DNA of 64,000 bases from a bacterium. GTDB lineage: Bacteria > Patescibacteriota > Minisyncoccia > Minisyncoccales > Minisyncoccaceae. The notes below the pieces were generated by a model. It was given only the letters and a program-made list of their open reading frames with translations. It made no database searches and had not been told where the DNA came from. Position 1 is the stretch's first letter. Every line of letters begins with the position of its first letter. A program made the translations under genes and the position numbers. Of the stretch, positions 22,773 to 32,739 are shown piece after piece. Where the stretch lies: positions 148,357 through 212,356 of the forward strand of contig JALOBW010000002.1 in assembly GCA_023228085.1 (NCBI GenBank). Direction: 5' to 3'.

Positions 22773-23984
22773 TTAACGTTCTTTTATGACAAATATTTTG
22801 TCTCCATTTTTCGGGTTTCCATTTATCAAAATAGCGACTTCTTCACCTTTTTTTGCGGTTTTCACTTTTTTATTATTAACTTCAATTGATAGAATTTCTT
22901 GTTCAATAAATGTTTTAGGTCCTTCAATTACAATCTTATCTCCGATTTTTAATCCGAAATGCTTTAAATCCATTGATATTGCTCTAGCTTTTGGATAACA
23001 GTGTTTAATATTTCCTACCAATTCTTTTTTATACCTAGAGATATTATCAGCCTGATTATAACTAATACCCTCGCTTCCTGGCTCTCCAAAATAAAATCCG
23101 GTTGAAAAACCTCTATTATAAACATCCAATAGCTCTCTTTTCCATTCCTTAACTTTTTCATCAGTAAATGTTTTTTCGTAATAAGAATCAATAGCTTCAC
23201 GATAGCATCTAGCGGTCGTCTCAATATACTTTGGGTCCCTTCTTCTTCCTTCAATTTTAAAAGAATCTATACCAGCCTTTATTAATTCTGGTATAAACTC
23301 AATCATACATAAATCTTTCGCATTTAGAAAATATTTTCCTTCTGTTGCAAAGCTATTTCCATCCTCATCTGTCAAAAACCATTGCTTTCGGCATGGCTGT
23401 GCACACGAACCACAATTTGATGATTTTCCAAAAAGATATGCGGATAATATGCATCTTCCTGATATTGCTATGCACATTGCTCCATGAACAAATGTTTCTA
23501 TTTCAATATCTTTGACATCTTTCCGGATTTTTTTTATCTGATCCAAAGTTAATTCTCTAGCCAAAACAACTCGTTTTGCTCCTTGTTTTTTATAAAACCT
23601 TATTGTTTCGGAATTACTAATATTTGCTTGAGTGGAAATAATAAATGGAACTTTATATTTTTGGGCTAATAATATAATAGCAGGATCCCAAATTATAATG
23701 GCATCTACATTAGATTCTTTCGCTTTTTTGACGAGTTTTTCTGCATTTTTGAGGTCTTTGTCGTATATAACGGCATTAATCGTTAGATAGGCTTTTATTT
23801 TGTATGAGTGGCATTCCGAAACAAAAGCCTTCATCTCGGATGTTTTTAGAGCATCTGATCTTGCTCTTAGATTAAGATCGTCAACTCCAAAATAAACAGC
23901 ATTACAATATTTTTTGCAAGCCTCTAAACTCGCCCAATCTTTAATTGGGCACATCAGCTCTGGTTTTGATATTTTTGTTTTCAT
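22773..23984 (-). CDS. trhP: U32-family protein, TrhP/YegQ-like
   Basis: 403 aa. Signature E-x-F-V-H-G-A-M-C-I-A-I-S-G-R-C near 163-178, then the Cys set C-G-S-C-A-Q-P-C-R near 192-200, and SFKIEGRRRDPKYI. In U32 proteins these Cys bind an iron-sulfur cluster. Close relatives (TrhP, RlhA) add hydroxyl groups to tRNA U34 or 23S rRNA with prephenate as cofactor; others were annotated as collagenases. Given rlmN in the same operon, an RNA-modification role is likely. Confidence 0.85.
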   Translation of the reverse strand: MKTKISKPELMCPIKDWASLEACKKYCNAVYFGVDDLNLRARSDALKTSEMKAFVSECHSYKIKAYLTINAVIYDKDLKNAEKLVKKAKESNVDAIIIWDPAIILLAQKYKVPFIISTQANISNSETIRFYKKQGAKRVVLARELTLDQIKKIRKDVKDIEIETFVHGAMCIAISGRCILSAYLFGKSSNCGSCAQPCRKQWFLTDEDGNSFATEGKYFLNAKDLCMIEFIPELIKAGIDSFKIEGRRRDPKYIETTARCYREAIDSYYEKTFTDEKVKEWKRELLDVYNRGFSTGFYFGEPGSEGISYNQADNISRYKKELVGNIKHCYPKARAISMDLKHFGLKIGDKIVIEGPKTFIEQEILSIEVNNKKVKTAKKGEEVAILINGNPKNGDKIFVIKER

Positions 23985-24027
23985 TGCTTATAACTTATCA
24001 CAAAAGTATTGCTTTTCCAATGATTCA

Positions 24028-24140
24028 AAACTAGGGATTAGTAAAACTAGTCCGCCTACGCCCTTCGGGCTTCTGCGAGATAAATAATTAGGGCTTGGAA
24101 GCTTGCTCTGCAAGCTTGAAGGCATCTTAGTTAAATTCTC
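24028..24140 (+). repeat. Dispersed intergenic repeat R8
   Basis: GGGATTAGTAAAACTAG, a CCCTTCGGG hairpin, TAATTAGGGCTTGG, hairpin AAGCTTGC-TCT-GCAAGCTT (24099-24117), GAAGGCATCTTAG. The ATTCCCG hairpin is missing in this copy. Confidence 0.8.
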
Positions 24141-24154
24141 CTTGTGTATGAAAT

Positions 24155-24184
24155 AAACAATCCCTACTATAGCAGGGATTGTTT
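24155..24184. terminator. Terminator after the 666-aa membrane protein
   Basis: Perfect 11-bp stem AAACAATCCCT/AGGGATTGTTT, 8-nt loop, just past the stop at 24194. A/T flanks on both sides make it usable in either direction. Confidence 0.8.
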
Positions 24185-24193
24185 AATGGATAT

Positions 24194-26194
24194 TTACTGG
24201 CAAGATATATTTTTACTTGAACACTTATTTGAACTGCCCGAATAATTTGTACTATCTACGCAATATATATTTTCTCCATTTTCTTTCATTATACAAAACT
24301 TCGCTTTTGATGTTGCTACAACTAAAGGATTTCCTTCAAATTCGTTGATTTTATTTACAGCCTTAATTCCATCTTTTGAACTAATATAACCTAAGTATGT
24401 TGACTTTTCCGAATTATGTTTCTGGAGAGCAGTAGCTAGAGAATCTATTAAAACTTCTACTTCTGATTTTTGATTAGGGTTTACAACTGGTACTACTGGT
24501 TGTTCTGACTTTATTTCTTCTGGATTTTGGGGATTTTCTGATGAGGTTGTGCTTGGATTAATACATAGTGTCGTGTCTTTATTACACATTCCTTCCCCAA
24601 GGTAATTTGCTGAATCAATACAATAATACTTGCCGGTATTAATTACTAAATCTTTTGTTATACAATATTTATCCTTCGTTGCGTAAACTACAGCAGTGTT
24701 CCCCCCGAAGCCATTTAATGTTGAAAATATTGAATTTACCTCATCGGATTGATTAAATCCTACGTATGTACCTTTTATTGTTTTATAATTTTCTGCAGCA
24801 GATTTTATCTGTCCAAGTGAATTCTTTATTTCTTCATCAATTGCAGCAACTGAGGATGTGCTTATTATTTGATTAATAAATGTTTCCATATCTGTTGATT
24901 CAGTGACAGGATCCACTTCAATATTACTATTCTCTTTTGATGAAGATATTAATCCGTTGATTGATATTTCTCCTTCTTCATTTTTATCCTTTATAACAAA
25001 TGACATTTTATGGATCATAAAATCCGAAGATCCGACAGTTATTTCTAACTCTAACTTTTCGGCAATCTGACTGACAAGCTTACTGATTTCTTCATCACTA
25101 TTAGCTAAGTCTTCTGCAGTTGCCCCATTTTCTGTTGCTATTTTACTAATTAAATCCTTTACCTTATCGCTATTAAACACAACGCCATATTTTATACATA
25201 CAGAACTATTACACCCCTCAAATCCTTTAAAATTTAATACCGCAGCTTTAATAATTTTTTTACTTAACTCACTTGAGTTTATTTTCACTTCATTGCGTGC
25301 TCGGTTTAAATAGAAGGAAATGTTTTCTTCTGGACCCTGATTTGTAAATCCAGCCTGCAACCATTTTGATATAAAGTTAGACCTAAATGGACCAATATAT
25401 TGTTCGTACTCTTCGGGAATAATTATATCATTAACCTTAATATAGGCATCATTATCAATGATTTTAATATCAGAATTCAAAATATAGTTTTCGTTATTTT
25501 CATTTTTAGAATCAATTTTTAGAGCTAAATCCATTTTGATATTTGAAGGATCTTTAAAACTATATTTTCCGCCAAGTTCTAACTTTCCATAAATTTTATT
25601 CAAATTAAGATTTGATATTTCTTGTTTAACTTTTTCGGAAGGCGAATAGTCAAATTCTAAAGTACCAGTAAATTCGCCTGATTCAATATTCTGCGAATTT
25701 TGAAAAACCTTTGCCATTACAGATTCCGAATTAAAATAATTAAAATAAGCAAAAGTCCCTCCCGCTAAAACCAATAGTAAAATTATTACTAAGGTAATCA
25801 TTAGACCTAGATTATTTTTCTTTGGTTGCGAGGCTTCCTTTTGAGGCAAGCCTGGCACCGAGATTCCCGCTTGTAATCCTTGTGGTTCTTTTTTAAGATC
25901 AAGGGATACTGGAGATTTTGTTGTATTTGGTGTTAAATCGTGCGTGGGAATTCCAGTGGTTCTTTGCTTTTCTATCTCATTCTCTATAGCCTCAGTATTT
26001 GAAGCAACCTCAATCATAGGGCTCGGCACATTAGTAGAAATTGTTTTGCTTTTTTCTGTTGTGATTTGTGCAAAAGCTTCATCAAGAGTAGAAACCCCCC
26101 ATCCACTTGCCGCAAGATCTCTTTTTGTAGATTCCCATGATTCGCCATGATCTAATTGATAATTTATATAATCAAGAAGTTCTTTGGTTACCAT
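24194..26194 (-). CDS. Membrane-anchored extracellular protein with pilin-like C-terminal repeats
   Basis: 666 aa, no family recognised. The cytoplasmic N-terminus begins with a helical domain (about 1-46, GESWESTKRDLAASGWG), then a Pro/Thr-rich linker, one transmembrane helix (about 130-152) and a 500-residue outer part. Two similar ~80-aa units end the protein (about 470-550 and 590-666), each with a helix plus GTYVGF or STYLGY and four Cys (KYCI...YYCID...MC...LC; KFCI...IYCVD...KC...SC), reminiscent of the globular part of type IV pilins. Surface function likely; role unknown. Confidence 0.8.
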   Translation of the reverse strand: MVTKELLDYINYQLDHGESWESTKRDLAASGWGVSTLDEAFAQITTEKSKTISTNVPSPMIEVASNTEAIENEIEKQRTTGIPTHDLTPNTTKSPVSLDLKKEPQGLQAGISVPGLPQKEASQPKKNNLGLMITLVIILLLVLAGGTFAYFNYFNSESVMAKVFQNSQNIESGEFTGTLEFDYSPSEKVKQEISNLNLNKIYGKLELGGKYSFKDPSNIKMDLALKIDSKNENNENYILNSDIKIIDNDAYIKVNDIIIPEEYEQYIGPFRSNFISKWLQAGFTNQGPEENISFYLNRARNEVKINSSELSKKIIKAAVLNFKGFEGCNSSVCIKYGVVFNSDKVKDLISKIATENGATAEDLANSDEEISKLVSQIAEKLELEITVGSSDFMIHKMSFVIKDKNEEGEISINGLISSSKENSNIEVDPVTESTDMETFINQIISTSSVAAIDEEIKNSLGQIKSAAENYKTIKGTYVGFNQSDEVNSIFSTLNGFGGNTAVVYATKDKYCITKDLVINTGKYYCIDSANYLGEGMCNKDTTLCINPSTTSSENPQNPEEIKSEQPVVPVVNPNQKSEVEVLIDSLATALQKHNSEKSTYLGYISSKDGIKAVNKINEFEGNPLVVATSKAKFCIMKENGENIYCVDSTNYSGSSNKCSSKNISCQ

Positions 26195-26339
26195 TTTAGT
26201 TTTGTTTTATTTTTTAAATATTAAAATATTCTAAGAATACTTTTTATTATGAATATTTTATCACGTTAGCGAAAAAAATACAAAAAGTTTAAACTACTAA
26301 TTAATTTTTATAATAATCATTCCAAAGTGAAAATATAAA

Positions 26340-26367
26340 AAAATCCAATACGATTGTGTTGGATTTT
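26340..26367 (-). terminator. Terminator after obg
   Basis: Stem AAAATCCAA/TTGGATTTT (26340-26348 with 26359-26367), about 10-nt loop with partial extra pairing. It lies 24 nt beyond the obg stop. Confidence 0.75.
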
Positions 26368-26390
26368 AATTAAATTGTTTTGCATTAAAA

Positions 26391-27368
26391 CTATTTTTTC
26401 ATGCCTACTTTCTCGTCTTTTATTTTGTTCAATACTTTTTTAAATTCTTCCATTGAATCGTAATCGTATATAGAAAATGCTTTAATATTTCCGTTGTATT
26501 TTTTAAAAGCTTTTATCTTTTTTTCTATTTCTTTTTTGTCAACGGTATCACTTCTACTCAAAAAGACATATTCTTCTTTATTTAATAGCTCTTTATTGTA
26601 TTTACCAAGCTCTTTTCTTATGGTCTTGTAGTCTGTTATGGGTGTTGCCGAATCGGATGCAATAAAGTGAAATAATATTTTTGTCCTTTCTACGTGACGT
26701 AAAAATTTTATACCTAAGCCCTTCCCCGAAGAAGCTCTCTCTATTAGTCCAGGAATATCGGCTAGGATTAGTTCATAATAAACTCCTAGATTGGGCTCTA
26801 AAGTTGTAAAGGGATAGTTGGCTACTTTTGGATTGGCATCGGTTAACTCTTTAAGCAGGCTGGATTTACCAACATTTGGAAGTCCTACAAAACCAATATC
26901 TGCCATCATTTTTAATTCTAGCCTAAGTTCAAATTCCTCCCCCGGAGTACCCGGTTGAGATTCCATGGGAGTTGTATTTCGCGATGAACGAAATTGAAAA
27001 TTTCCTTTTCCTCCTTTTCCTCCTTTGGCTAGGAGGATTTTTTCGCCAACTGTTGTCATCTCGGTATCTGCACCAGTTGTAAGGTTGTGAATAATAGTGC
27101 CAACTGGAAATTTTAAAACAATATCCTGTCCACTTGTTCCGTCAACAAATTGTCCTTTTCCATTTATTCCTTTTTCTGCTTCTAATACTTTCTTGAATCT
27201 GAATTGTTGGAGTGCGTCTAACTCTGATACGCCAATAGCATAAACACTTCCTCCTCGGCCGCCCGATCCACCAGTCGGACCAAGACTGCAAACAACCTTA
27301 TTAAAGGCGACTGCTCCTGCTCCTCCGTCTCCCGCTTTTATTTTGATTGTAACGTCATCTATCAACAT
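26391..27368 (-). CDS. obg: GTPase Obg (short form)
   Basis: 325 aa: the Gly-rich Obg fold (1-158, DDVTIKIKAGDGGAG, GGSGGRGG) and the G domain with G1 GLPNVGKSS, switch I NYPFTTLEPN, and G3 DIPGLIE. The G4 motif, normally NKxD, reads SRSD (YVFLSRSDTVDKK). The C-terminal OCT domain of longer homologues is absent. Obg proteins act in 50S maturation and stress response. The changed G4 could alter guanine specificity. Confidence 0.93.
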   Translation of the reverse strand: MLIDDVTIKIKAGDGGAGAVAFNKVVCSLGPTGGSGGRGGSVYAIGVSELDALQQFRFKKVLEAEKGINGKGQFVDGTSGQDIVLKFPVGTIIHNLTTGADTEMTTVGEKILLAKGGKGGKGNFQFRSSRNTTPMESQPGTPGEEFELRLELKMMADIGFVGLPNVGKSSLLKELTDANPKVANYPFTTLEPNLGVYYELILADIPGLIERASSGKGLGIKFLRHVERTKILFHFIASDSATPITDYKTIRKELGKYNKELLNKEEYVFLSRSDTVDKKEIEKKIKAFKKYNGNIKAFSIYDYDSMEEFKKVLNKIKDEKVGMKK

Positions 27369-27369
27369 A

Positions 27370-27605
27370 TATATTTAGTAATTAGTGAATATTGGGGACT
27401 AGTAACTCGTAATTAGTAACTAGTACATTGTGGCTTGCTTTGCAAGCCTTAAGACATCTTATTAGATTCCCTTCTTCAAGGGAATGACAAGCATTTAGAG
27501 ATTAGTAATTAGTAATTCGTAACTAGTAATTAGGGCTAGGGAGTTTACTTCGTAAACTTAAAAACATCTTATTAGATTCCCGCCTTCGCGGGAATGACAA
27601 ACAAA
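27370..27605 (+). repeat. Dispersed intergenic repeat R9, two tandem copies
   Basis: Copy a: TAGTAATTAG units, hairpin GGCTTGC-TTT-GCAAGCC (27432-27448), ATCTTATTAGATTCCC-TTCTTCAA-GGGAATGACAAG. Copy b: units, hairpin GTTTAC-TTC-GTAAAC (27543-27557), ACATCTTATTAGATTCCCG-CCTTCG-CGGGAATGACAA. Two different stems side by side, both fully paired. Confidence 0.9.
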
Positions 27606-27628
27606 GAAATTAAATGACAAGAGTAGGA

Positions 27629-28888
27629 TTAATTTTCATTTTTTTTAAACTTTATGTATTTTTTTCCTTTTAATTTTTCGGGCATATATTCTTGCTCTTC
27701 GGAGTAATTGTAATCGGGACTGTATTTGTAGTCTTTTCCGTATCCGATATCCTTCATAAATTTTGTCGGAGCATTTCTTAAATGCAACGGAACTGGAAGA
27801 TTACCTAACTCCCTAGCATCACTTGAAGCTTCATTGTAAGCCACATATAATGCATTTGATTTTTTGCACTTTGCTAAATATACAACGATTTGAGCTAAAA
27901 TAACATTGCATTCTGGATATCCTATAAAATGACAGGCCTGATATCCTGCAACAGCTTGTTCCAACGCCTGAGAATTTGCCAATCCAATGTCTTCGCTGGC
28001 GAATCTTACCAATCTGCGAGCGATATAGAGTGGATCTTCTCCCGACTCTACCATTCTTGCTAGCCAGTATAGGGCAGCATTTTCGTCTGAGCCCCTGAGG
28101 GACTTATGAAGAGCTGAAATTATATTGTAATGTTCTTCTCCATTCTTGTCGTATAAAATATTTATTCTTTGAAGAGCTTCTTGGATTAATTCTTTCGTTA
28201 TTTTGATTTCTTTTTTAAAATCATCGGTATCAATATTCGGAGTTATAGTATATTCAAGAATGTTCAAAGCTGTTCTTGCATCCCCATTGGCAATACCTCC
28301 TATTAGTGCAAGCAAATCCTTAGAAATTTTTATCTTATGCCCACCAAAACCTTTTTCTTTATCTTTCAGTGCTCGTTTGAGTATTCCAACAATATCGTCT
28401 TTTCCTAATGGCTCAAAAACAAATACTCTTGTTCTCGATAACAGTGCACCCCTTACTTCAAAGCTTGGATTTTCGGTGGTAGCTCCAATTAAAATAATCA
28501 GTCCGTTTTCGAGATGTGGCAGCAAGGCATCCTGCTGGGTCTTGTTCCAGCGGTGAATTTCATCGATAAAAAGAATCGTTTTTTTTAATCCTAATTGGTT
28601 CCCTTTTGCTCTTTCGATAACTTCTCGTAAGTCTTTTAGTCCACTAGAGACAGCGCTCATTTTAATAAAGTCTGACTGTGTCTGTTTGGCAATTACTCGT
28701 GCAAGAGTAGTTTTTCCTGTGCCAGGAGGACCCCAAAAAATCATTGATGGAATATTATCCGATTCAATGGCTTTTCGTAAAAGCTTTCCTTCGCCAATAA
28801 TAGCAGTCTGCCCCAGAAAATCTTCGAAAGTCTCTGGTCTTAGCCTATCTGACAATGGCTTATTTTTATTAAGATCAAATAATGTCAT
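27629..28888 (-). CDS. rarA: Replication-associated recombination protein RarA/MgsA
   Basis: 419-aa AAA+ ATPase. Walker A GPPGTGKTT (53-61), Walker B ILFIDEIHRW, sensor 1 GATTENPSF, arginine finger region LLSRTRVF, and the C-terminal tetramerisation domain (LARMVESGEDPLYIARRL). It acts on stalled replication forks and interacts with SSB. Monocistronic. Confidence 0.94.
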   Translation of the reverse strand: MTLFDLNKNKPLSDRLRPETFEDFLGQTAIIGEGKLLRKAIESDNIPSMIFWGPPGTGKTTLARVIAKQTQSDFIKMSAVSSGLKDLREVIERAKGNQLGLKKTILFIDEIHRWNKTQQDALLPHLENGLIILIGATTENPSFEVRGALLSRTRVFVFEPLGKDDIVGILKRALKDKEKGFGGHKIKISKDLLALIGGIANGDARTALNILEYTITPNIDTDDFKKEIKITKELIQEALQRINILYDKNGEEHYNIISALHKSLRGSDENAALYWLARMVESGEDPLYIARRLVRFASEDIGLANSQALEQAVAGYQACHFIGYPECNVILAQIVVYLAKCKKSNALYVAYNEASSDARELGNLPVPLHLRNAPTKFMKDIGYGKDYKYSPDYNYSEEQEYMPEKLKGKKYIKFKKNEN

Positions 28889-28964
28889 ACTCTTTACAAC
28901 ATTATTATTTATTTTCTTATAAAAAGCAAGTAAAGACTAGTTTTTCGCCAAAAAAATGCATATC

Positions 28965-30194
28965 CTACACGTTTTCTTCGCTTCCGAATATAGTCGTAGG
29001 TTCTACGGTTGCATATTTTCTGGCAATTATCCAATCAAAAGACATTACACCAACACCATCATCAGCCGTGATGGCTAAAATTAATTTTTTTGTTGCGGGA
29101 GCATTTGATGTTGTTGTTTGCGAAGCTCGGTTTCTTGCAACATACACAGTTCCTGAACGAATCTCAAATCCATAAATCGCTGGGGTATTGCAGGTAAATG
29201 CAGCTCCATTACTATTATTGACATTGATAGTATTTGCCTTGGGATTCAATCCTGCAAGTGCAGTCAAAGTGCTCCCGATACCTAGCCTCATACCATATGT
29301 CGTGGTTGTTATTTGTGTGACATTTGCCTCAATAATACTATTGTCGGACACTGCATTGGTTGTTGAAAAATATTCCCAGTTAATTGTTGCTCCCGAAATT
29401 GTAAGTTTGCCATTACTTTCGGACCATGTTGGAGGATATGATAATCGAGTCCATTTCGATGTGTCGATAGTGCCGTCATCAAAGTCATCAAAGAGCGTAA
29501 AAACATTACTTCCATTTGAAGTGGTAACAGCAGAAGTATTTCCGTAGTACATAAAAATTGAAGTATTTCCGCTAATTAGAGATGGGACTTTGACCCAGAC
29601 TGTAGCAGTACTAGAATCTGTTTTGGATTCAATCCAATAGTCTAGTAATGTCTTGCCATCGGAAGAAGTAAATCTAAGATCATCAAAGTCTGCTTGCATA
29701 TCGGAGTCATAAGTAACTACTAACTTGATTTGATAATCAGTAAGAGCAGAAGTAGAGGAAACCGTTATTGGTTTTCTTTTATTCCAACCTGGTATACCGC
29801 TACTAGAGATGGAATATTTACTAGATGAAGAGGAGTAGTAGTAGGTACTAGAATCGGACATGATAGTAGAAATAATAAAATTAGTACCGTCAGTAGAAGA
29901 ATAGGAATAGTATCCACCACTAGGGTCTCTGGCGTTAATGCCATTTCCTAGGGCTGCATTAACTTCCGCAGAACAATTACTTCCAATATTGCAAGCAGTG
30001 CTAGAAATAGGATAACTAGGATGAGAGGCATTGTATGCCAACAGCGTATTTACCAATTGATGAATGTCTGCCTTCCTTTTAGCATCGTTTGCACTGTTAA
30101 TTGCACCTGTCATTGAAATAATTAGAATACCAAAAAGAATGCCAATAATAGCAATAACAATTAATAGCTCTATTAGTGTGAATGATTTTTGCAT
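28965..30194 (-). CDS. Type IV pilin-like protein with DUF2341 domain
   Basis: 409 aa. Prepilin signal MQKS|FTLIELL, pilin stalk to about 135, then a DUF2341-type domain (GWNKRKPITV, SDMQADFDDLRF, YWIESKTDSSTATVWVKVP, TSIFMYYGN), then a concanavalin-like beta domain (FDDFDDGTIDTSKW...) to the end. The stalk is less like the other four pilins than they are to each other. Probable surface adhesin. An extended -10 (TGA-TATAAT) lies about 30 nt before the ATG. Confidence 0.88.
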   Translation of the reverse strand: MQKSFTLIELLIVIAIIGILFGILIISMTGAINSANDAKRKADIHQLVNTLLAYNASHPSYPISSTACNIGSNCSAEVNAALGNGINARDPSGGYYSYSSTDGTNFIISTIMSDSSTYYYSSSSSKYSISSSGIPGWNKRKPITVSSTSALTDYQIKLVVTYDSDMQADFDDLRFTSSDGKTLLDYWIESKTDSSTATVWVKVPSLISGNTSIFMYYGNTSAVTTSNGSNVFTLFDDFDDGTIDTSKWTRLSYPPTWSESNGKLTISGATINWEYFSTTNAVSDNSIIEANVTQITTTTYGMRLGIGSTLTALAGLNPKANTINVNNSNGAAFTCNTPAIYGFEIRSGTVYVARNRASQTTTSNAPATKKLILAITADDGVGVMSFDWIIARKYATVEPTTIFGSEENV

Positions 30195-30291
30195 CTATAA
30201 TCAAAAGTTATACACTAATATTATATCAGAATGTATTGTAAATTAAAAGAACTCTACTTCGATAATTGGTGGACTTTTGTCCTTTTTTTGC

Positions 30292-30297
30292 TATAAT
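30292..30297 (+). promoter_or_regulatory. -10 element of valS
   Basis: TATAAT at 30292-30297; the -35 region is poor (TTGGTG with long spacing). Leader about 33 nt. Confidence 0.55.
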
Positions 30298-30336
30298 GAC
30301 CTTGTTTTTATATTTAATTTAAGACAATTCAAAAAA

Positions 30337-32709
30337 ATGGAAAATCCAGAAAAAAATACCCTTTCCGAAGTTTTTTTCCCTAAGAGTTATGATTTTAAGG
30401 AAAAGGAAGAAAAATGGAGAAAGATTTGGACCGATACAAAACTTTATGAATTCAATTATCAGGAAGGAAAGCCTACTTTTACTGTTGACACTCCTCCTCC
30501 TTATGTTTCAGCCGATCATTTACATGCTGGACACATAATGTCTTATACTCAGGCTGAATTCATTGTCAGGTACAAGAGAATGCAGGGATATAATGTGTTT
30601 TATCCAATGGGATTTGATGACAACGGACTACCAACGGAAAGATTTGTTGAAAAGAAATACAAGATTGATAAATCAAAAATAACAAAGTCAGAATTTATTG
30701 ATCTTTGTTTAAAGGAAACAGAAAAAGGAATTGAAACTTATAGGAATTTATGGAATAGCCTTGGAATTTCGGTTGATTGGTCAAAGACATACAGTACTAT
30801 CGCTCCATTACCGACAAAGGTTTCTCAATGGTCAATCCTTGATCTTTATGAAAAAGGGCTAATTTACAAAAAGGAATTGCCGATTTTATGGTGCCCATTT
30901 TGTGGTACTGCTATTTCGCAATCCGACCTTGAAACTAAAGAAAGAGACTCAAAGATGAATTATATAAAGTTCGGGCTTTCGGATGGAAGTACTGGTATAA
31001 TTGCAACAACCAGACCAGAAATGCTACCAGCATGTGTTGCTGTATATTTTAATCCTACCGATGAGAGGTATGTCCACCTAAAGGACACTGAAGCAACAGT
31101 TCCTTTGTTTGATTTTAAAGTTCCAATAAGGACAAGTGACGCCGTGGATAAAGAAAAAGGCACGGGACTTATGATGGTATGTACCTGGGGAGACCAAGAG
31201 GATTTGGAAAAATGGAGATTAGATAATTTACCAACCAAGAATTTAATTACTGAAGATGGAAAAATAACTGAGCTAGGTGGAAAATATCAAGGAATGGGAA
31301 TTGAAGAGGCAAGAAAAGCTGTGATTACTGATTTATCTGAAGCGGGAATACTTGAGAAACAAGAAAGTATAATCCAATCGGTTAATGTACACGAAAGATG
31401 CGATACTCCTGTTGAATTTGTCTTAAGCAAGCAATGGTTTATAAAGATAACCGACAATAAGGAAAAGTGGTTAGAGATGGGTAAAAAAATAAACTGGTTC
31501 CCTTCTCATATGTTTAATAATTATGAAATCTGGGTGGATTCCTTAAAATGGGATTGGTGTATATCTAGGCAGAGATATTATGGAGTTCCATTTCCTTTTT
31601 GGATATGCCAAGACTGTGGTGAAGTAATAGTCCCTAGAAAAGAAGATTTACCAGTAAATCCATTTGAACAAAAACCACCAGTTGATATTTGTCCAAAGTG
31701 TGCAAGTAAAAATATTGAACCCGAAAAAGATGTGATGGATACTTGGGCGACTTCTTCTTGTACTCCTTTCTTACTAAGAGAGATTGTAGGAAAACCAGAA
31801 TTGTTTCCTGTTGATGTAAGACCAAACGCTCATGAGATTATTAGGACATGGGACTTTTATTCGGTTGTGAAAAGTACCATGCATTTTAATTCTGTTCCTT
31901 TTAAAAACTTGATGATATCTGGACACGGACTAGACGAACAAGGTAGGAAGATATCAAAACGTTTGGGAAATTATACTCCATCAGATAAGCTGGTAGAAGA
32001 ATATGGAGCAGATGCGATAAGGTATTGGGCAACTGGAGCTGGACTCGGACAAAATCTAAGGTTTAATCCAAAGGAAATAAAGAAAGGAAAACAGATTTCT
32101 ACAAAGTTATGGAATGTTGCCAGATTCATTATGATGTATGATCAAAGTAATAATAATTCTGCAGAACCAGCTTTTGAGCATGCTGATAAGTGGATTTCCG
32201 AAGAATTGAATAAGACAATTGAAGAAGCTACAAAACATTTTGAAGGATATGAATATGCTAAGGCAAAAATGGCGATTGAGGAATTCTTTATGTCAAAATT
32301 TGCTGATTACTACGTGGAATTTGTAAAATATAGATTGAATGGAGAAGATGACGCATCACGAAATGCAGCACTCACAATACTTAAAAAGACTTTCTGTAAT
32401 ATCTTAAAAATGTATGCTCCAATAATCCCATTTATTACAGAAGAATTGTATCAATATTTTAAAGAAGAAAAAGAGGAAAGAACTATCCATACCTCACCAT
32501 GGCCAAAGGTAATCAAGTCTATGGAACAGATTGATATTTCTGATTTTAATGAGGCATTAACTACTATTGATGAAATCAGGAAATATAAATCCGAGAATCA
32601 AATATCTCTCGGGGCAGAGATTCCTGAATACAAACTGAATACAAAAGTTAACCTTGATAAATATGGCTTGCTGGTTGGAAAGGTTGGAAAAGTAAACAGA
32701 TTTATATAA
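30337..32709 (+). CDS. valS: Valyl-tRNA synthetase, archaeal-type
   Basis: 790 aa from MENPEKNTLS; a frame starting at 30277 covers the promoter and is rejected. Class I motifs: HAGH (63-66, the HIGH site) and KISKR near 538-542. GFDDNGLPTER near 105 and LGNYTPSDKLVEEYGADA are typical of the archaeal-like ValS rather than the E. coli type. The editing domain is present (TTRPEMLPA). The C-terminal coiled coil that binds tRNA in bacterial ValS is missing. Plus-strand gene converging with the 999-aa surface protein. Confidence 0.9.
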   Translation: MENPEKNTLSEVFFPKSYDFKEKEEKWRKIWTDTKLYEFNYQEGKPTFTVDTPPPYVSADHLHAGHIMSYTQAEFIVRYKRMQGYNVFYPMGFDDNGLPTERFVEKKYKIDKSKITKSEFIDLCLKETEKGIETYRNLWNSLGISVDWSKTYSTIAPLPTKVSQWSILDLYEKGLIYKKELPILWCPFCGTAISQSDLETKERDSKMNYIKFGLSDGSTGIIATTRPEMLPACVAVYFNPTDERYVHLKDTEATVPLFDFKVPIRTSDAVDKEKGTGLMMVCTWGDQEDLEKWRLDNLPTKNLITEDGKITELGGKYQGMGIEEARKAVITDLSEAGILEKQESIIQSVNVHERCDTPVEFVLSKQWFIKITDNKEKWLEMGKKINWFPSHMFNNYEIWVDSLKWDWCISRQRYYGVPFPFWICQDCGEVIVPRKEDLPVNPFEQKPPVDICPKCASKNIEPEKDVMDTWATSSCTPFLLREIVGKPELFPVDVRPNAHEIIRTWDFYSVVKSTMHFNSVPFKNLMISGHGLDEQGRKISKRLGNYTPSDKLVEEYGADAIRYWATGAGLGQNLRFNPKEIKKGKQISTKLWNVARFIMMYDQSNNNSAEPAFEHADKWISEELNKTIEEATKHFEGYEYAKAKMAIEEFFMSKFADYYVEFVKYRLNGEDDASRNAALTILKKTFCNILKMYAPIIPFITEELYQYFKEEKEERTIHTSPWPKVIKSMEQIDISDFNEALTTIDEIRKYKSENQISLGAEIPEYKLNTKVNLDKYGLLVGKVGKVNRFI

Positions 32710-32710
32710 T

Positions 32711-32738
32711 AAAAAAATCGCCTTTGGGCGAATTTTTT
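32711..32738. terminator. Shared bidirectional terminator valS / 999-aa gene
   Basis: Stem AAAAAAATCGCC/GGCGAATTTTTT (32711-32722 with 32727-32738), one mismatch, loop TTTG. It fills the 30 bp between the two convergent stops. Confidence 0.85.
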
Positions 32739-32739
32739 A

